From assembly GCA_946894095.1 (NCBI GenBank), contig OX335641.1, forward strand, positions 10,372,501-10,436,500: a stretch of DNA of 64,000 nucleotides, in the 5' to 3' direction. The notes beneath the pieces were generated by a model. That model had not been told where the DNA came from. It did no database searches and saw only the letters and a program-made list of their open reading frames with translations. The first letter of the stretch is position 1; each line of letters opens with the position of its first letter. The translations under genes and the position numbers were made by a program. Origin of the DNA: Incurvaria masculella. Its lineage: Eukaryota > Arthropoda > Insecta > Lepidoptera > Incurvariidae. Shown here piece by piece: positions 34,401 through 44,300 of the stretch.

Positions 34401-37400
34401 CTTAGTAATAGGGTTCCGTTTGGCACCCTATGGGTATGGAACCCTAAAAACGATTACAATTAAATAAATTGTTATATTTCGTGCGGACATTTCATTTCTT
34501 CAAATCCTTCCTTCCTTCATTCGACAAAAAGTTTTCAATTTTTCACTCACTTGTCTGGAACGCCAGAGACATAATTTACCATAGCAGACCCCCTAGTTAC
34601 AGAACAATATCAGTTAATATACCTCAGTTAATATATTGACTGCTTTTTTCACATACAGCCGTATTCAGAGTGGGGGGACTAACTTTAGTACGCGTATTAA
34701 GGTCGGACTAAACCCGTTTAGCACCGGACTAACCATAGTCCGGTGCTAATCCCGTAATAAGTTTTGATAGGTTCACTCTGAATACGACTGATAGGTTTGG
34801 TGGTCACATAGCACAGACGAATTCATGACTTTAATAGAGTATCTTTCTAGTTATTGTAAATGTTTTAGAAAGTTATGGCATAAGCTCCAGTATTTTTTTA
34901 AATGTTATTACATTAAAAATAATTGTGGTTTTCTATCTCGGCCACAATAATACGTTTCTATTTACACCACAAACAACCGTGAGTGCTCTTAAGTGTATGC
35001 CTGGCTCGGCCTCTGTCAATTGAGTAAACATGTTGTTCAGGATGTGATAGAATGTATCCACCACTGTAAGTATAGATTAAAAGAGCCATAATGGAAATGC
35101 CGTGGATGGAAGTGGATGCATAACAAATTTGTGACATGGATAATTAAACTTAGGCATAAACTGGTATAGTGAAGCGATAAAATAGAGTCATAACAGTGCT
35201 TCCAGAGCGAACGATTAGGTAATGTAATAAAATAAATATATTATTTGTCATTTCGCTCTACCAGTTCGGAGATTTCATGAAACTAGCTTTACAACCGGGT
35301 TGATATTTTAACATCTGCGGGGATCAAATAATTTTTGCACCCGAATACAGAACAGAATTCTTTTTTGTCTGAAATCCATACACCTCTGTATCGTGTTGTG
35401 ATATTATAGCAGGTACATATATTAACTAAGAGTTGGAACCCGCATATCTTAGCAGAATTTAAAGAAAACGACACCCGTGAATGATACATAATAGGTATAT
35501 ATTTCCTATATTCGAAGAAAGGCGGAAAAAACATTTAGAATCGCTCACCTGTGAAAAGAAAGCAACAACATGCCTATCCGTTTTATTGTTATTGATATTC
35601 CATGTATATCGATCCTTTTAATAACCCACTACCTACAGGTTTTATAGGGCTACAAACAAATAATCAGGACAACGGCAAAAAGCTAAATATGACCACTTTG
35701 AAAGAACGAAGAAACCACATGTGAAAGGAGTACTGCAAGGCACTCACTCGACTGGACTGACAGGCGACGACCGGACGGCACGTAACGACAGTTATAATTG
35801 TTAATCACACACTTTGAATCATGTAAATGCTTTTCGCAGCGTCACAGGTCGCAATAGAGATCTTACGGCCTCTGCTTGGAGTCCCTGGTGCAGTGCGCGG
35901 CGGTGAGCACGTGGCGCGCGCCGACCAGGCTGCCGCCGCACCAGAACTCGCGCCGCTTGTCGCCGTGCAGGAAGATGGCCGCCATCCACGGCCACGAGCC
36001 CGACTTGGCCTCCGTGCCGCCCACGATGCGCCCGGACTCGTCCTCCCGCTGACCGCACTCTGAAACGTGCAGGAAATTCTTGAAATTACGCGCTCAGAAA
36101 TCAGGAAACCGCTTCTATAGCGGTTGTCAAAGCCATAGATCTAGCATAGCGCGCTGTGCTGAAATGTTTATTTGTATGGTAAATAAGGGGCGACCCACTG
36201 ATTCTTTGACAACCTTTATTAACTTCTCCTCATTATTTCAAAGTAAAACTTAAGGCTCCATATGACGCTAACCTCCAATAATATAGATTGATTTTTATTT
36301 TATCTCTGCGTCGCCGCGTCGGTTAAGAATAAACACCGATAGAAAAATCGTAATATCAAAGTTTAGACTATGATCTAGTGTATGACCGTAAAACAGTTTT
36401 AATGAGTTTGTTATATTTTTTAGAAAAAAAAATGTATACACCTATTAACTATATTTTTACTAGGTTTTCAAGCCGGCGCGCTTGATAACTATAAATTATT
36501 TAGACAATTTTCTTTTTTGTGGTACATTATCACATATTTATCTAGTGAATAAACGTTAAACATATATTAATTCGCTTCGTCGCGCTTGATTTTCACGCGC
36601 ATACAAAAATTAATCCTAACGCAAACTCGGTGCTTCCGGAGATCGCAATTATCGTTTGTGGGCTGAACGCTGAAGTCAGTTGGAGCCTTAAGGGCCTGGT
36701 ACTAGCCAAATCGCAAAGTTAGACGAGGCACCCCAAGTAAACTAACTAAGTCTGACGATTATAAGTGTCATCCTTACAATATATGATTCCTTGTCTAGGA
36801 ATCGAATGATTTTCGTTAATGTATGTTTCCTTTTTCTATACAAAATACATTGCGGAAACGGTGTCTATTTCCGAACTTTTTTGACTAAATGTAGAAATCT
36901 AAAAGCAAATGGATTTTTTTGTTTATGCATATATGCTGTTTTTGCTTATATCTAGAAATCGAATGACTTTCAGATTTCTAATGAGAAAAATCAACTTTTT
37001 TTATTTTTATTATTATTTAAATAAATGATGGAATAAAAAAATATTAACAATCCATTATCAGTCTGGAGTTCTATTTGGATTTGCTGAAGCGTTTCACTAC
37101 ATATTATTACATTTGTTAAAAAGTGCATTTGTATGGCGCGAGTAGTTGGCTAGTCCTAGCGCCTTAATACATAACAAAAAATCATAATTTTGCAGCTACA
37201 TAGCGATTTACATAGATCTATTTATTTGGTTTCAACCGTCAGTTGACTCTGTATGTCTGTCTTTACCTTCCCTCCTCTTCAGTGGTCTTTACATTCTTAG
37301 CCACTCTAAGCTTATGGTCAAAGCGTTTTTTTCGGTGGAAAGATTCCAGAGCACAGGATTTCAATGAGTCAAGACTTTCCGTCTAGAAAATTGCTCTGAC

Positions 37401-40400
37401 AAACGCTATCAAAGCCATAGAACTAGGATGTACCGCGCACGCTGGGTCTGTGATAAAGGCAGTTTTCTCAACTGAAAGATTTCTGAATCCTGAGCACGGT
37501 ATTAGGTCCCATGCCAGGACATTTCTTACATTGCACGGGTACATTGTACTGGATGGAAAACATGGACAATTTTCATTGCCACTTCGACCGCCATTCATTC
37601 AATGCTATGGTACCAACTGAGGCGGGATTAACCCTACAATCTAGTAAGAATTCCTTTTTTATGCAACCTGACATGGATGGCTAATACCACACAACTACAG
37701 CTATAATATTAACCCAATACACCACCTTCCCGAAGTAATTAGGTGCCATGCCAGGACCTTCCCTCCCAACCCGGGCGGGCTTAAACCCCACCACCTAGTA
37801 GGGGAAGAAGACCTACAGTTTTACATGGAGTCCGAACCATGGAGCTCAGAATGAGAAAGAAAGTGGTGCATGAACGGGGCGAGGATTTAACCCAGACCTC
37901 TGGTATGCTAGTCCAGTCCCCGCGCTACTAGGCTACGAGCCGCCTAAATAAAGAAGATACCAATGTACATCCTCGCCCCGGTCATGCACCACTTTCTATC
38001 TCTTTCTGATTTAGATAAGTGCATTTCCCTACGAATGTGAGCGCGTTCCATGGTTCGGAACATATGCTAAGCCCGCCCGGATTGGTACCACCGCATTGGA
38101 TGAAACTGGTTGCAGCGGCAATGAAAAATTATCCGTGTTTTCCTTTTTTTTTATGACATGGATGGCTAATACCACACAACTACCGTTATGATATTAGCCC
38201 AATACACCACATTCCCGAAGGAATTAGGTGCCATGCCAGGACCTTCCCTTTATGAGCACGGCTACATTGAACTGGATGGAAAACACGGACAATTTTTCAT
38301 TGCCGCTTCGACCATCTTTTCCAATGCGATGGTACCAACCCGGGCGGGCTTAAACCCTACCACCTACAGTTTTACATGGATTCCGAACCATGGAGCAGCT
38401 CGCATTCGTGAAGAAATGCACTTATCGAACTCTGAAAGAGAAAGACAGTGGTGCAAGTTGGTATTGAACCAGGGCCTCTGGTACGCTAGGCCAGTCCCCG
38501 CGCCACTTGGCTACGAGCCGCTCAAATCAAAAAATTCAGTTCAGTGTAGCCGTGCTTATAAAGGGAATGTCATGATATGGCATCAGATTACTTCAGGAAT
38601 GTGGTGTATTAGGCTAACATCGTGATGGTAGTTGTGTGATATTAGATATCCACGTCAGATCCCATAAAAAAATAATGATCTGTTTTCGGATGGAATATCA
38701 CCAATACGTTACGTACTTATATTTTCATTCGATTTTTACCGGTTTTCTCTGACAAAAAGAAAAATAAATAGCAGCGAGAAATGCACAAAAACGTACCTTC
38801 TATGTCCACGATGTTCGAAAAATTGCTGATGACTGGTGGTGGAACCGTGAGAAATGTCGAAGTGACCGGTGGCTTAACTGTAGTCACTCTGGAGACAACG
38901 ACAGTAGTAGTTTTTGGCCTAGCTGTCGTAGGCCTTGATGTGCTCGGTCTAGCCGTGGTCGACCTAACGGTCGTAGGTTTCTTGGTTGTCAATACCAAAA
39001 CAGCAGAAGGACGCTTAGTCGTCGGTCTTTGCGTAGTTACTGGGACCAGGTAAGTCGGTTTACTAGTTGTGGAAATGACTGGCTTCTCTTGCAAAGGAAT
39101 CGGATTCAAGCCGTCTGAAGGACAGCACACGCCAGGTACGAACAAACTTTTAAAACAGAGGGATTCCCTAAGATTTCCCAAGTTCAATAGCAACTGAGGA
39201 CAGTTGCTCAAATCGTCGCATATTCCAGGTTTCCCTTCTGGTGTAGTACACGTTTTTGTATCGCTCTCCTGAGGCAAACCTTCAGCTTGAAATGTAGTAA
39301 CTTTACTCAATTGAGGGTCCAAAGGTAAAATTTTGTTAGATGGAGCATCCGACTGCGATTGTGCCTTAGGTACAGTGAATAAGGAAACAAAGGGAGCTAT
39401 AGTATCTGTTACATTCCTTCCCAAGACATTTTTGCTTATTGTGAGAAGTGCATTAGGTATTTGGGCTTCGTCTTTCCTATTCTCTTTTTCATTAACTTTA
39501 TCGACCAGGTAATGTCCCACAGTGTTAATAGCACCGAGTGTCTCTGAGAACTTTGTTAGAGCTGAATTAGAAATTAGCCTTCCGGTTTCGGGATTTCTGG
39601 CCTCGGATCTTTCTTGATCGTAAGATACCGACGTTCTTCCATCGTAATTAGGGAGTTGAGAAAACCGTTGCTGTTCATTGTATTGAGAATTTTGGAGTTG
39701 ATAGGGACTTCCGCTATTCGAATATGGGTTATGTTGTCCACCATCGAAAAAAACATCAGGTCTTGGGGGGTTCGGTGATCGTTTCCTCAGCATGGAGTAC
39801 TGGTTCCAGGGCGGAGACTGTGGATAGATGTGATGATTTTCCCACATACTTGGCGTCTGCAAGAATGTCACTGCAAGAAAATTACTCAATATTTTTGAGA
39901 GAATAAAATCCCTCAAACAATTAACTTCTTCAAATACCTAATTATCAACCTTCCTTTAAAATCATTCATAAAATTAAGACATACATAAGTTGAGGTGACT
40001 ATTGACTACTTAATATTTTCCCTTAACTTTGATTTCGTTGAAATAATGTTGAACGGCTGAAACACTCTATTTTGTCTCTAGTTTTTGTCGAAGACTTCCC
40101 ATCTATCTACCAAACAAAAAAGATCCAAAAATTAAAGCTGCTTAAAAAAATCAACCAGTTTATTATTTCCACCGGACTACAGGGTAACGACATGAAAGTA
40201 AACAATGAACAGACGACATTTAGAGGAATAAATATATTGGGATCTGAAATATCACATGTTTATTACTGATTCCGAATCCCACGAAGCACTTGAGTGTAAA
40301 TGAAAAGACAATCTAACATTATAAGTGAAGCAAATGATGCATACCTACCCTGTCGATTCTGTCCAACCATCGCGCCCTGCCCTCCAGCGCCGACCACGCT

Positions 40401-40408
40401 CAAGGCAC
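31279..40408 (-). CDS. clip-domain serine protease (CLIPD/proclotting-enzyme type), six exons, 5' end missing
   Basis: Six exons join in phase to give 632 residues from the first full codon found. Residues 1-220 are polar, low complexity, rich in Q, S, N and P. A single clip domain (about 227-269) has all six cysteines and ends VPGVCCP. A Thr/Pro/Lys linker (about 290-365) is probably O-glycosylated. The catalytic domain begins after the activation site GR388|IVGG. The triad is complete: H433 (LTAAHC), D488 (NDIAL), S584 (GDSGGP). D578 in DACQGDSGGP, six before the serine, predicts cleavage after Arg/Lys. C379 (ECGQ) is placed to pair with C508 (ICLPG), holding clip and protease parts together. 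Such enzymes are secreted zymogens acting in haemolymph cascades (melanisation, Toll or clotting), so the Arg activation site implies an upstream trypsin-like activator. Codons in the catalytic exons are GC-rich. The start codon and signal peptide are not found: the first listed exon begins with two bases of a split codon. The exact physiological role is unknown. Confidence 0.93.
31490..31807 (-). mobile_element. SINE copy in protease intron, interrupted
   Basis: On the minus strand the tRNA-type SINE body and tail are well preserved ('tggtaccatcgcgttggttg', 'gtgtattcggctaatatcat'). The copy is cut at 'gtggtgcatg' by the hAT-type element that follows. The head beyond the insertion is missing or unrecognisable. 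Confidence 0.8.
31808..32058. mobile_element. hAT-type MITE with 8-bp target duplication
   Basis: 251 bp with perfect 14-bp ends CAAGGGCGTCGCCA and TGGCGACGCCCTTG, flanked on both sides by GGTGCATG (31800-31807 and 32059-32066). An 8-bp duplication and a CA-starting terminus fit the hAT superfamily. The interior has G-rich and C-rich runs at the two ends and no transposase. It sits inside a SINE inside the last protease intron, so it is the youngest of the three. Confidence 0.92.
32526..32782 (-). CDS. protease gene, exon after the Asp exon
   Basis: 257 bp from the acceptor cccctccag to the donor CAG|GTGGGT. Encodes [41 protein letters not shown] and DACQ, including the specificity-pocket Asp. 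Ends on a codon boundary. Confidence 0.95.
33186..33315 (-). mobile_element. 5S-type SINE head fragment in protease intron
   Basis: On the minus strand it carries 'tagatgggtgactgttttc' and 'gaggttcggattccacgtt', i.e. the 5S C-box region and head-body junction. It is followed at 33355 by a SINE tail in the opposite orientation. Confidence 0.7.
33355..33480 (+). mobile_element. SINE tail fragment in protease intron
   Basis: 'tcaatgtagccgtccgttat', 'atgtggtgtgttgaactgat' and 'gtggtattatagccattctc' match the SINE tail. Confidence 0.65.
33745..33905 (-). CDS. protease gene, exon with catalytic Asp
   Basis: 161 bp from the acceptor cccgcgcag to the donor G|GTTCGT. Encodes [20 protein letters not shown] onward and the catalytic NDIALLVLA. 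The split codon rejoins as GAT. Confidence 0.95.
33951..34260 (+). repeat. truncated copy of the TTAA-flanked MITE A
   Basis: Starts TTAAGGCTCCATATGACGCT exactly like the element at 36250 and runs parallel to it through 'gtatgaccgtaaaacggttt' and 'ttagacaattttcttttttg'. It then diverges; the right terminus is missing. It lies in the intron next to the complete copy. Confidence 0.8.
34270..34452 (+). repeat. 'gggttccgtacc' repeat, 5'-truncated
   Basis: Contains 'aatacacactctgtgaaac', 'gatacagccctgtgg', 'ggacggacggacagcggagg' and the end 'atggaaccctaaaaacgatt'. The front part is lost. Confidence 0.8.
34656..34790. repeat. CAGTCGTATTC palindromic MITE, best copy
   Basis: 135 bp with ends 'cagccgtattcagagtg' and 'cactctgaatacgactg' (inverted, one mismatch), flanked by ATA on both sides, which suggests a 3-bp target duplication. 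The interior carries 'ttagcaccggactaa' and 'ttagtccggtgctaa', a second inversion. Inside a protease intron. Confidence 0.88.
35867..36059 (-). CDS. protease gene, exon with activation site and catalytic His
   Basis: 193 bp from the acceptor cgtttcag to the donor CC|GTAAGA. Encodes [20 protein letters not shown] onward, through WCGGSLV and the catalytic LTAAHC, ending CTRDSKQR plus two bases. Confidence 0.95.
36250..36691. mobile_element. TTAA-flanked MITE A
   Basis: Bounded by TTAA at 36250-36253 and 36688-36691. Ends are GGCTCCATATGAC and, inverted, GGCTCCAACTGAC. About 440 bp, AT-rich, no transposase. TTAA duplications are the hallmark of piggyBac-type insertion. In the protease intron between the clip exon and the His exon. 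Confidence 0.75.
36688..37167. mobile_element. TTAA-flanked MITE B
   Basis: Bounded by TTAA at 36688 (shared with MITE A) and at 37164-37167. Ends are GGGCCTGGTACTAGCCAA and, inverted, GGCGCTAGGACTAGCCAA. The interior differs from MITE A and includes 'ctaggaatcgaatgattttc' and a related 'ctagaaatcgaatgactttc'. No coding content. Confidence 0.72.
37495..37655 (-). mobile_element. SINE fragment (body)
   Basis: On the minus strand: 'tggtaccatagcattgaatg', 'gtccatgttttccatccagt'. Truncated at both ends. First piece of a SINE cluster in the protease intron. Confidence 0.75.
37662..37945 (-). mobile_element. SINE, tRNA head, internally deleted
   Basis: Tail at the left (inverse of 'attagccatccatgtcaggt') and tRNA head at the right, with A box 'gtagcctagtagcgcgggga' and B-box region 'gggttaaatcc'. 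The stretch between 'aaggtcctggcatgg' and 'cccgggttgg' has lost about 100 bp of body. Confidence 0.8.
37965..38143 (+). mobile_element. SINE, left part of an interrupted copy
   Basis: From 'gtcatgcaccactttctatc' to 'ttatccgtgttttcc'. It resumes at about 38533 with 'attcagttcagtgtagccgt', exactly where the consensus 'ttttccatccagttcaatg' would continue. Confidence 0.82.
38144..38532 (-). mobile_element. SINE inserted into another SINE
   Basis: A minus-strand tRNA-headed copy with its poly-A (seen as T9) at 38144 and its head, with A box 'tagccaagtggcgcgggga', near 38500. Well preserved. It splits the older plus-strand SINE. Confidence 0.85.
38533..38670 (+). mobile_element. SINE, right part of the interrupted copy
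   Basis: 'agtgtagccgtgcttataaa', 'gtggtgtattaggctaacat', 'atatccacgtcagatcccat' and A7: body end, tail and poly-A of the copy starting at 37965. Confidence 0.82.
38797..39870 (-). CDS. protease gene, clip-domain exon
   Basis: 1074 bp from the acceptor ttttcttgcag to the donor AG|GTACGT, starting [20 protein letters not shown]. It encodes the polar N-terminal region, the clip domain (about 39130-39260) and the Thr/Pro linker, ending VDIE plus one base. A second AG, 15 bp inside, could be used instead but would break the frame with the upstream exon. Confidence 0.93.
40349..40408 (-). CDS. protease gene, most upstream exon found
   Basis: 60 bp between the acceptor tttttgttgcag and the donor CAGG|GTAGGT. 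It reads [19 protein letters not shown] with a split codon at each end. The small hydrophobic start could be the end of a signal peptide whose first exon lies upstream on the minus strand. It joins 38797-39870 in frame (G|TG = V). Confidence 0.75.
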
Positions 40409-41318
40409 CTGCAACAAAAACCGAACAATTAGTTAGGTTTAAGTAGTGGCTATATTAGCTAGAAATATTTAATAACTACTCGACATATTAGTTAGCCCAT
40501 CACATCGCAGGAACTATGCTGGCGGCTTCTACCATCTCCAATTTCGGGCAGAACACACAATTAATTGGGAATAGGTTAATAATACCAATCTTATCGCTTC
40601 ACTATCTTCTACCATACAAATTTGAGTTGTGTCGGTCGCACGCCTTCTAATAAATAATGGCTTCTCGGGCGCACGCACGGCAGGACAATTTTGACAAAAA
40701 AGCGACTTGTAGTGGTTGCAAAAATATAATCGTGTAAAATTCCGCATTTGCAAGAAGTAAATAGGATACCAAGGTATCGTGAACCGAAATGTGCTGCTTA
40801 TCATCACAAACGCAAGTATTTTCTTAGATTCATTCATTTAAACTGGCTTTTGCCAAAAATACAGCGTTCACTTTCGAATTTCGCCACACTGAGGATACGC
40901 GGCGCCTACACTTTTCCTTCTTTGTCCGTAAAACTTGCGAAACTTTGTCGCGGTGCGTCACCAGTCGCGTCCGTAAGCAATGCGTCACCGCTTCACGAAT
41001 CGTTCTTCTGCGTCCAGTCGCCAACCGACAACGCTTAACGTCGACCAATAAACAATAAATACGTCATCGCGGGTACCATTTCTGACTCCCGAGTACCAAT
41101 ATACGGTCTCAAAGCCCCAACGGTTGCCTGTTGTCAATCTCGTTAACCTCGACTAATCCCAAAGTAAGGCATGGAATTAATCCAATTTTGAGAGCCACGG
41201 TCACCAGAATGTTTCAGGGGTAATTTATCAACAAAAAAAATTGTCTGACTTTTGCCTCCGCCAAAACTAAATCCTGGATTCGTGCCTGTTTTAGGCGGCG
41301 AGGGCGTGTATTCTTGGC
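40409..41318. other. upstream region of the protease gene
   Basis: It should contain or precede the missing first exon. The segment 40880-41045 is GC-richer and free of known repeats. A minus-strand ATG frame at 40837 downward begins MNESKKILAFVMISSTFRF, signal-peptide-like, but its possible donors are in the wrong phase for the exon at 40408. Another minus-strand frame (41328 downward) begins MTECQEYTPSPPKTGTNPGF; a weak donor after GGGK would be in the right phase, but it is no signal peptide. Confidence 0.35.
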
Positions 41319-41407
41319 ATTCAGTCATTGCGGATTCAGTAGAGTTAACAGTAATGTCAAAGTAAATTCTTCATCTGTTAACTCTACTGAATCCGCAATG
41401 ACTGAAT
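41319..41407. repeat. perfect 33-bp inverted repeat
   Basis: The arms 41319-41351 and 41375-41407 are exact inverses (starting attcagtcattgcggattca), with a 23-bp spacer. One arm contains the ATG of the minus-strand frame beginning MTECQEY. Confidence 0.95.
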
Positions 41408-43579
41408 AAAATAAACCACGACCTATGTAGTCAACAATCTAACAAAAACCCAATAGATTATAAATCTTGATTAAATAAGCTATGTCTGATGACTAATCTT
41501 TTTAAGATGTTCTTACTTTATCATTGCGTAATCCACCTCCAAAGTTATTGCATAAAACACGAGAAAAATTCGAAATTTCGGACCTTATAACTTAGAAACC
41601 AAACACAATTTTACAATGCCAATGGTCATCAGACATCTAGTTTGATCAAATAAAGCTATTTTGAGCAAAAATTGGGATCTCTGACAAGAAATATGGGCGT
41701 GATCTTCTTTCCCCGTTTGTATGGGGAGATGAGCTGGAGAGGTGAACTACGGGCACCTTAACTACGGGCGAAATTATGGATTGTAAAATATTTTGTCAAA
41801 ATCTACGTCTGTATTTTTTTTAGGTACGGGTAATGCATGAATACTGGAACAATTCAATCAGTTTATTAAAAATCAACACTTTCCTTTAGTTTGTTGTATA
41901 ACATTACTGCACAGGATTTGTTTTTTTGCAAGCGACTATTGACTGGCGCTATAATACAGGTTGCGTTATTTTTTTTAAAAACAACGAGTTCAATTCGCGG
42001 CTAGGGAAACATAAAAAATAAAAATCTAATTATGCATTTTTAGTTTTTATCAAAATCCGTGAGAGTAGTGATCCTTTGAGTGTTTTTCGCTATTTCTTAT
42101 AGTTTCGGATCTAGCCCTGAAGGCCCAATGGAAAAGTTTACCCTGTATAGGTACCTCTTGGATTGGAAAATATTGATTGGCTAACAAGCGTTAGAAAAAG
42201 TTGTCTATCTTAATGTTAATATTTTTACTGAAAATACAGATATCTACTAAAAATAAAAACACATAGACCTAGAAAGAGGCTTTCTCAAGTATTTTTTTTT
42301 TAATTTAAAATCTGTTAAGTTTTAGGGGTAGGGAAACGTTAGGTCCTGGAAGATTTCGCTAGTTTAATCGCAGTCGCCGTACGAAATTGTGCCTTGACCA
42401 ATGGACAAAGAATGCATTTCTTAAAATTTTCAAATCATAGATTTCCTGTGACTTCTCGACAGCCTTAATTTAATTACTTGGTTCAGATGAATCTTCTGGA
42501 CTTAGTGGCATGCAATAATTCCTTTTAAAACATAAATAAACACATTTTAACGACCCACAGTTTTAAAATTTAAATAAATATTAAAATTTAAAAATAAATA
42601 TTTATAAATAAAAATTTATAGTCACTATGGGGCTGGCATAGTCGGTGGCGGCTTAAGCCCCAAATAAACACCTAGACAAAAAAAAGATAAAATTAATACA
42701 TTGCATACGCCGTCTGTTCAAGAAATAACCGAACGTTTTAAAATTCGCGGCAACCATAGAAATAGGATGTAGCATCGTGCGGTTGGCAACACTGTGTTTT
42801 TTCCGCGTAAATTGCTGTTTACGGATTGATAATATCTCACATCTCCCGTGTTATTGTTTTTGAATGCAGAGTCACTTATTCTGTTGTAGAGTGTCTAAGC
42901 GTATAACACTGTTAATTCATTTCAAAAGTGATTCAGTGAAGTTAATTAAACGTTGGATTTATATAAAGTCCCAGGCGTGTTCCGATCCCTTTCCTGGCAT
43001 GTTACAATAGGTATAAATAAATATTATTGAAAAGGTTGAATTTGTTGTTCATTTTCAATCATGGCCTAAATCTAATCTGTGGTTTAAATACTATAAGGGT
43101 CCTAACAGCCCTTTTAACTGTCATCAGTAGGGGTGGGGGGCAAAAGTCAGACAGTGTTCGGATCAGCAAATTTGTAAGTACATATATTAATAAAACTAAA
43201 AAATATTTTTAACAGCATTTTTTTATGCAATCACCCTGAACATGTTCCATGTTAATTTTCCAGTTCATGGCGAAGCTCTGTGCAATGCCCTAAAAGAGGA
43301 TTAAGGGGGGCAATTATCCTCCTCCTCCTATTGCATCCTTCTTTGGAATACTAAATAAAATACCTTGCCAGCAGTAACTAAGGGGGTGGCAAGCCTCCCT
43401 CCTGCCTGAATCCGTTTATATTCGATTAAAAAATAAAACTTGCAACCACGCTCTTTTGGATTCGTCAATTGCGCCGCAAATTTCATGTCTAGACAGCGAC
43501 GACTTGGCGCCCTAAGTATTCGGGCACTCCACTGATTCCCCCACGCAATGAATAAAGAAAAAGTAAAAAAAACTGTAAT
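41408..43579. other. AT-rich non-coding stretch
   Basis: No gene supported. At 43255-43370 a segment ('ccagttcatggcgaagctct', 'ggggggcaatt', 'ttgcatccttctttggaat') is echoed at 63820-63935, so it is a dispersed repeat with a variable G-run. Confidence 0.45.
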
Positions 43580-43712
43580 CCGACTAGTAAAAGGTAAGAA
43601 ACAAGGGAGGTGCTGTTTGATATTGAGAAACAAGGGAGGTGATGTTTGATAAAACCAATAAAACGATGATATCAAACAGCACCTACCTTGTTTCTTACCT
43701 TTTAGTGGTCGT
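43580..43712. repeat. inverted repeat with internal tandem copy
   Basis: 'taaaaggtaagaaacaaggg' plus 'aggtgctgtttgatat' is mirrored by 'atatcaaacagcacctacct' plus 'tgtttcttacctttta', ending at 43703. The left side also holds a second direct copy of 'aaacaagggaggtgatgttt'. Confidence 0.88.
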
Positions 43713-44011
43713 AGTAGTTTTTTTATATTTTCCGTGTATATGTTACCCGGGGCATAATAACGAATCGATTATGGCCCGGGTATTATAATGTATTCATCAT
43801 ACGTAAATACAAATATACATACAAGGACTGCTAAAATCAAAGCTCTTCCTCTGAGCTTCGCTGTAGTGCGTTGCACTATTAGTTATTCTGTGCTGTAGTC
43901 AGGTAAAAATACAAGATTTGCTTATTACTTTTCCCTAGGGCACCAACTTATTGTGACCTTCACCTACGCGAAAGTTCAATTTAAATGACAATTGGCTAGT
44001 GAGATTTAATT

Positions 44012-44300
44012 AAAAATCCGGCCAAGTGCGAGTCGGACTCGCACACCAAGGGTTCCGTACCATCGTACAAAAAATAATGCCAAAAAATCGCGTTTTTTGT
44101 ATGGGGGCCCCCTTTAATTTTAACTATTTTTTAATCTTACCTATTTGTTGTTATAGCGGCAAAATAAATACACACTCCGTGAAAATTTCAGCTGTCTATC
44201 TGTTACGGTTACTGAGATACAGCCCTGTGACGGACGGACGGACAGAGGAGGCTTAGTAATAGGGTTCCGTTTTCACGTACGGAACCCTAAAAACGATTAC
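44012..44300 (+). repeat. 'gggttccgtacc' interspersed repeat, full length
   Basis: Starts 'atccggccaagtgcgagtcg' and carries 'aagggttccgtaccatcg', a 'ggacggacggacagaggagg' tract, and the end 'tacggaaccctaaaaacgat'. Short inverted termini TAGGGTTCCG/CGGAACCCTA near the right end. Confidence 0.88.

Noticed and set aside
38188..38625. 145-codon plus-strand protein
   Set aside because: It lies entirely in SINE sequence; similar frames appear wherever the SINE occurs (4305, 8134, 31607).
38781..39053. 90-codon plus-strand hydrophobic protein
   Set aside because: Antisense of the Thr/Pro linker of the protease; Val/Leu richness is the mirror of Thr/Pro codons.
40529..40837. MNESKKILAFVMISS frame as the missing signal-peptide exon of the protease
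   Set aside because: Available donors end in phase 0 or 2, while the acceptor at 40408 needs phase 1. Joining would need a poor alternative acceptor.
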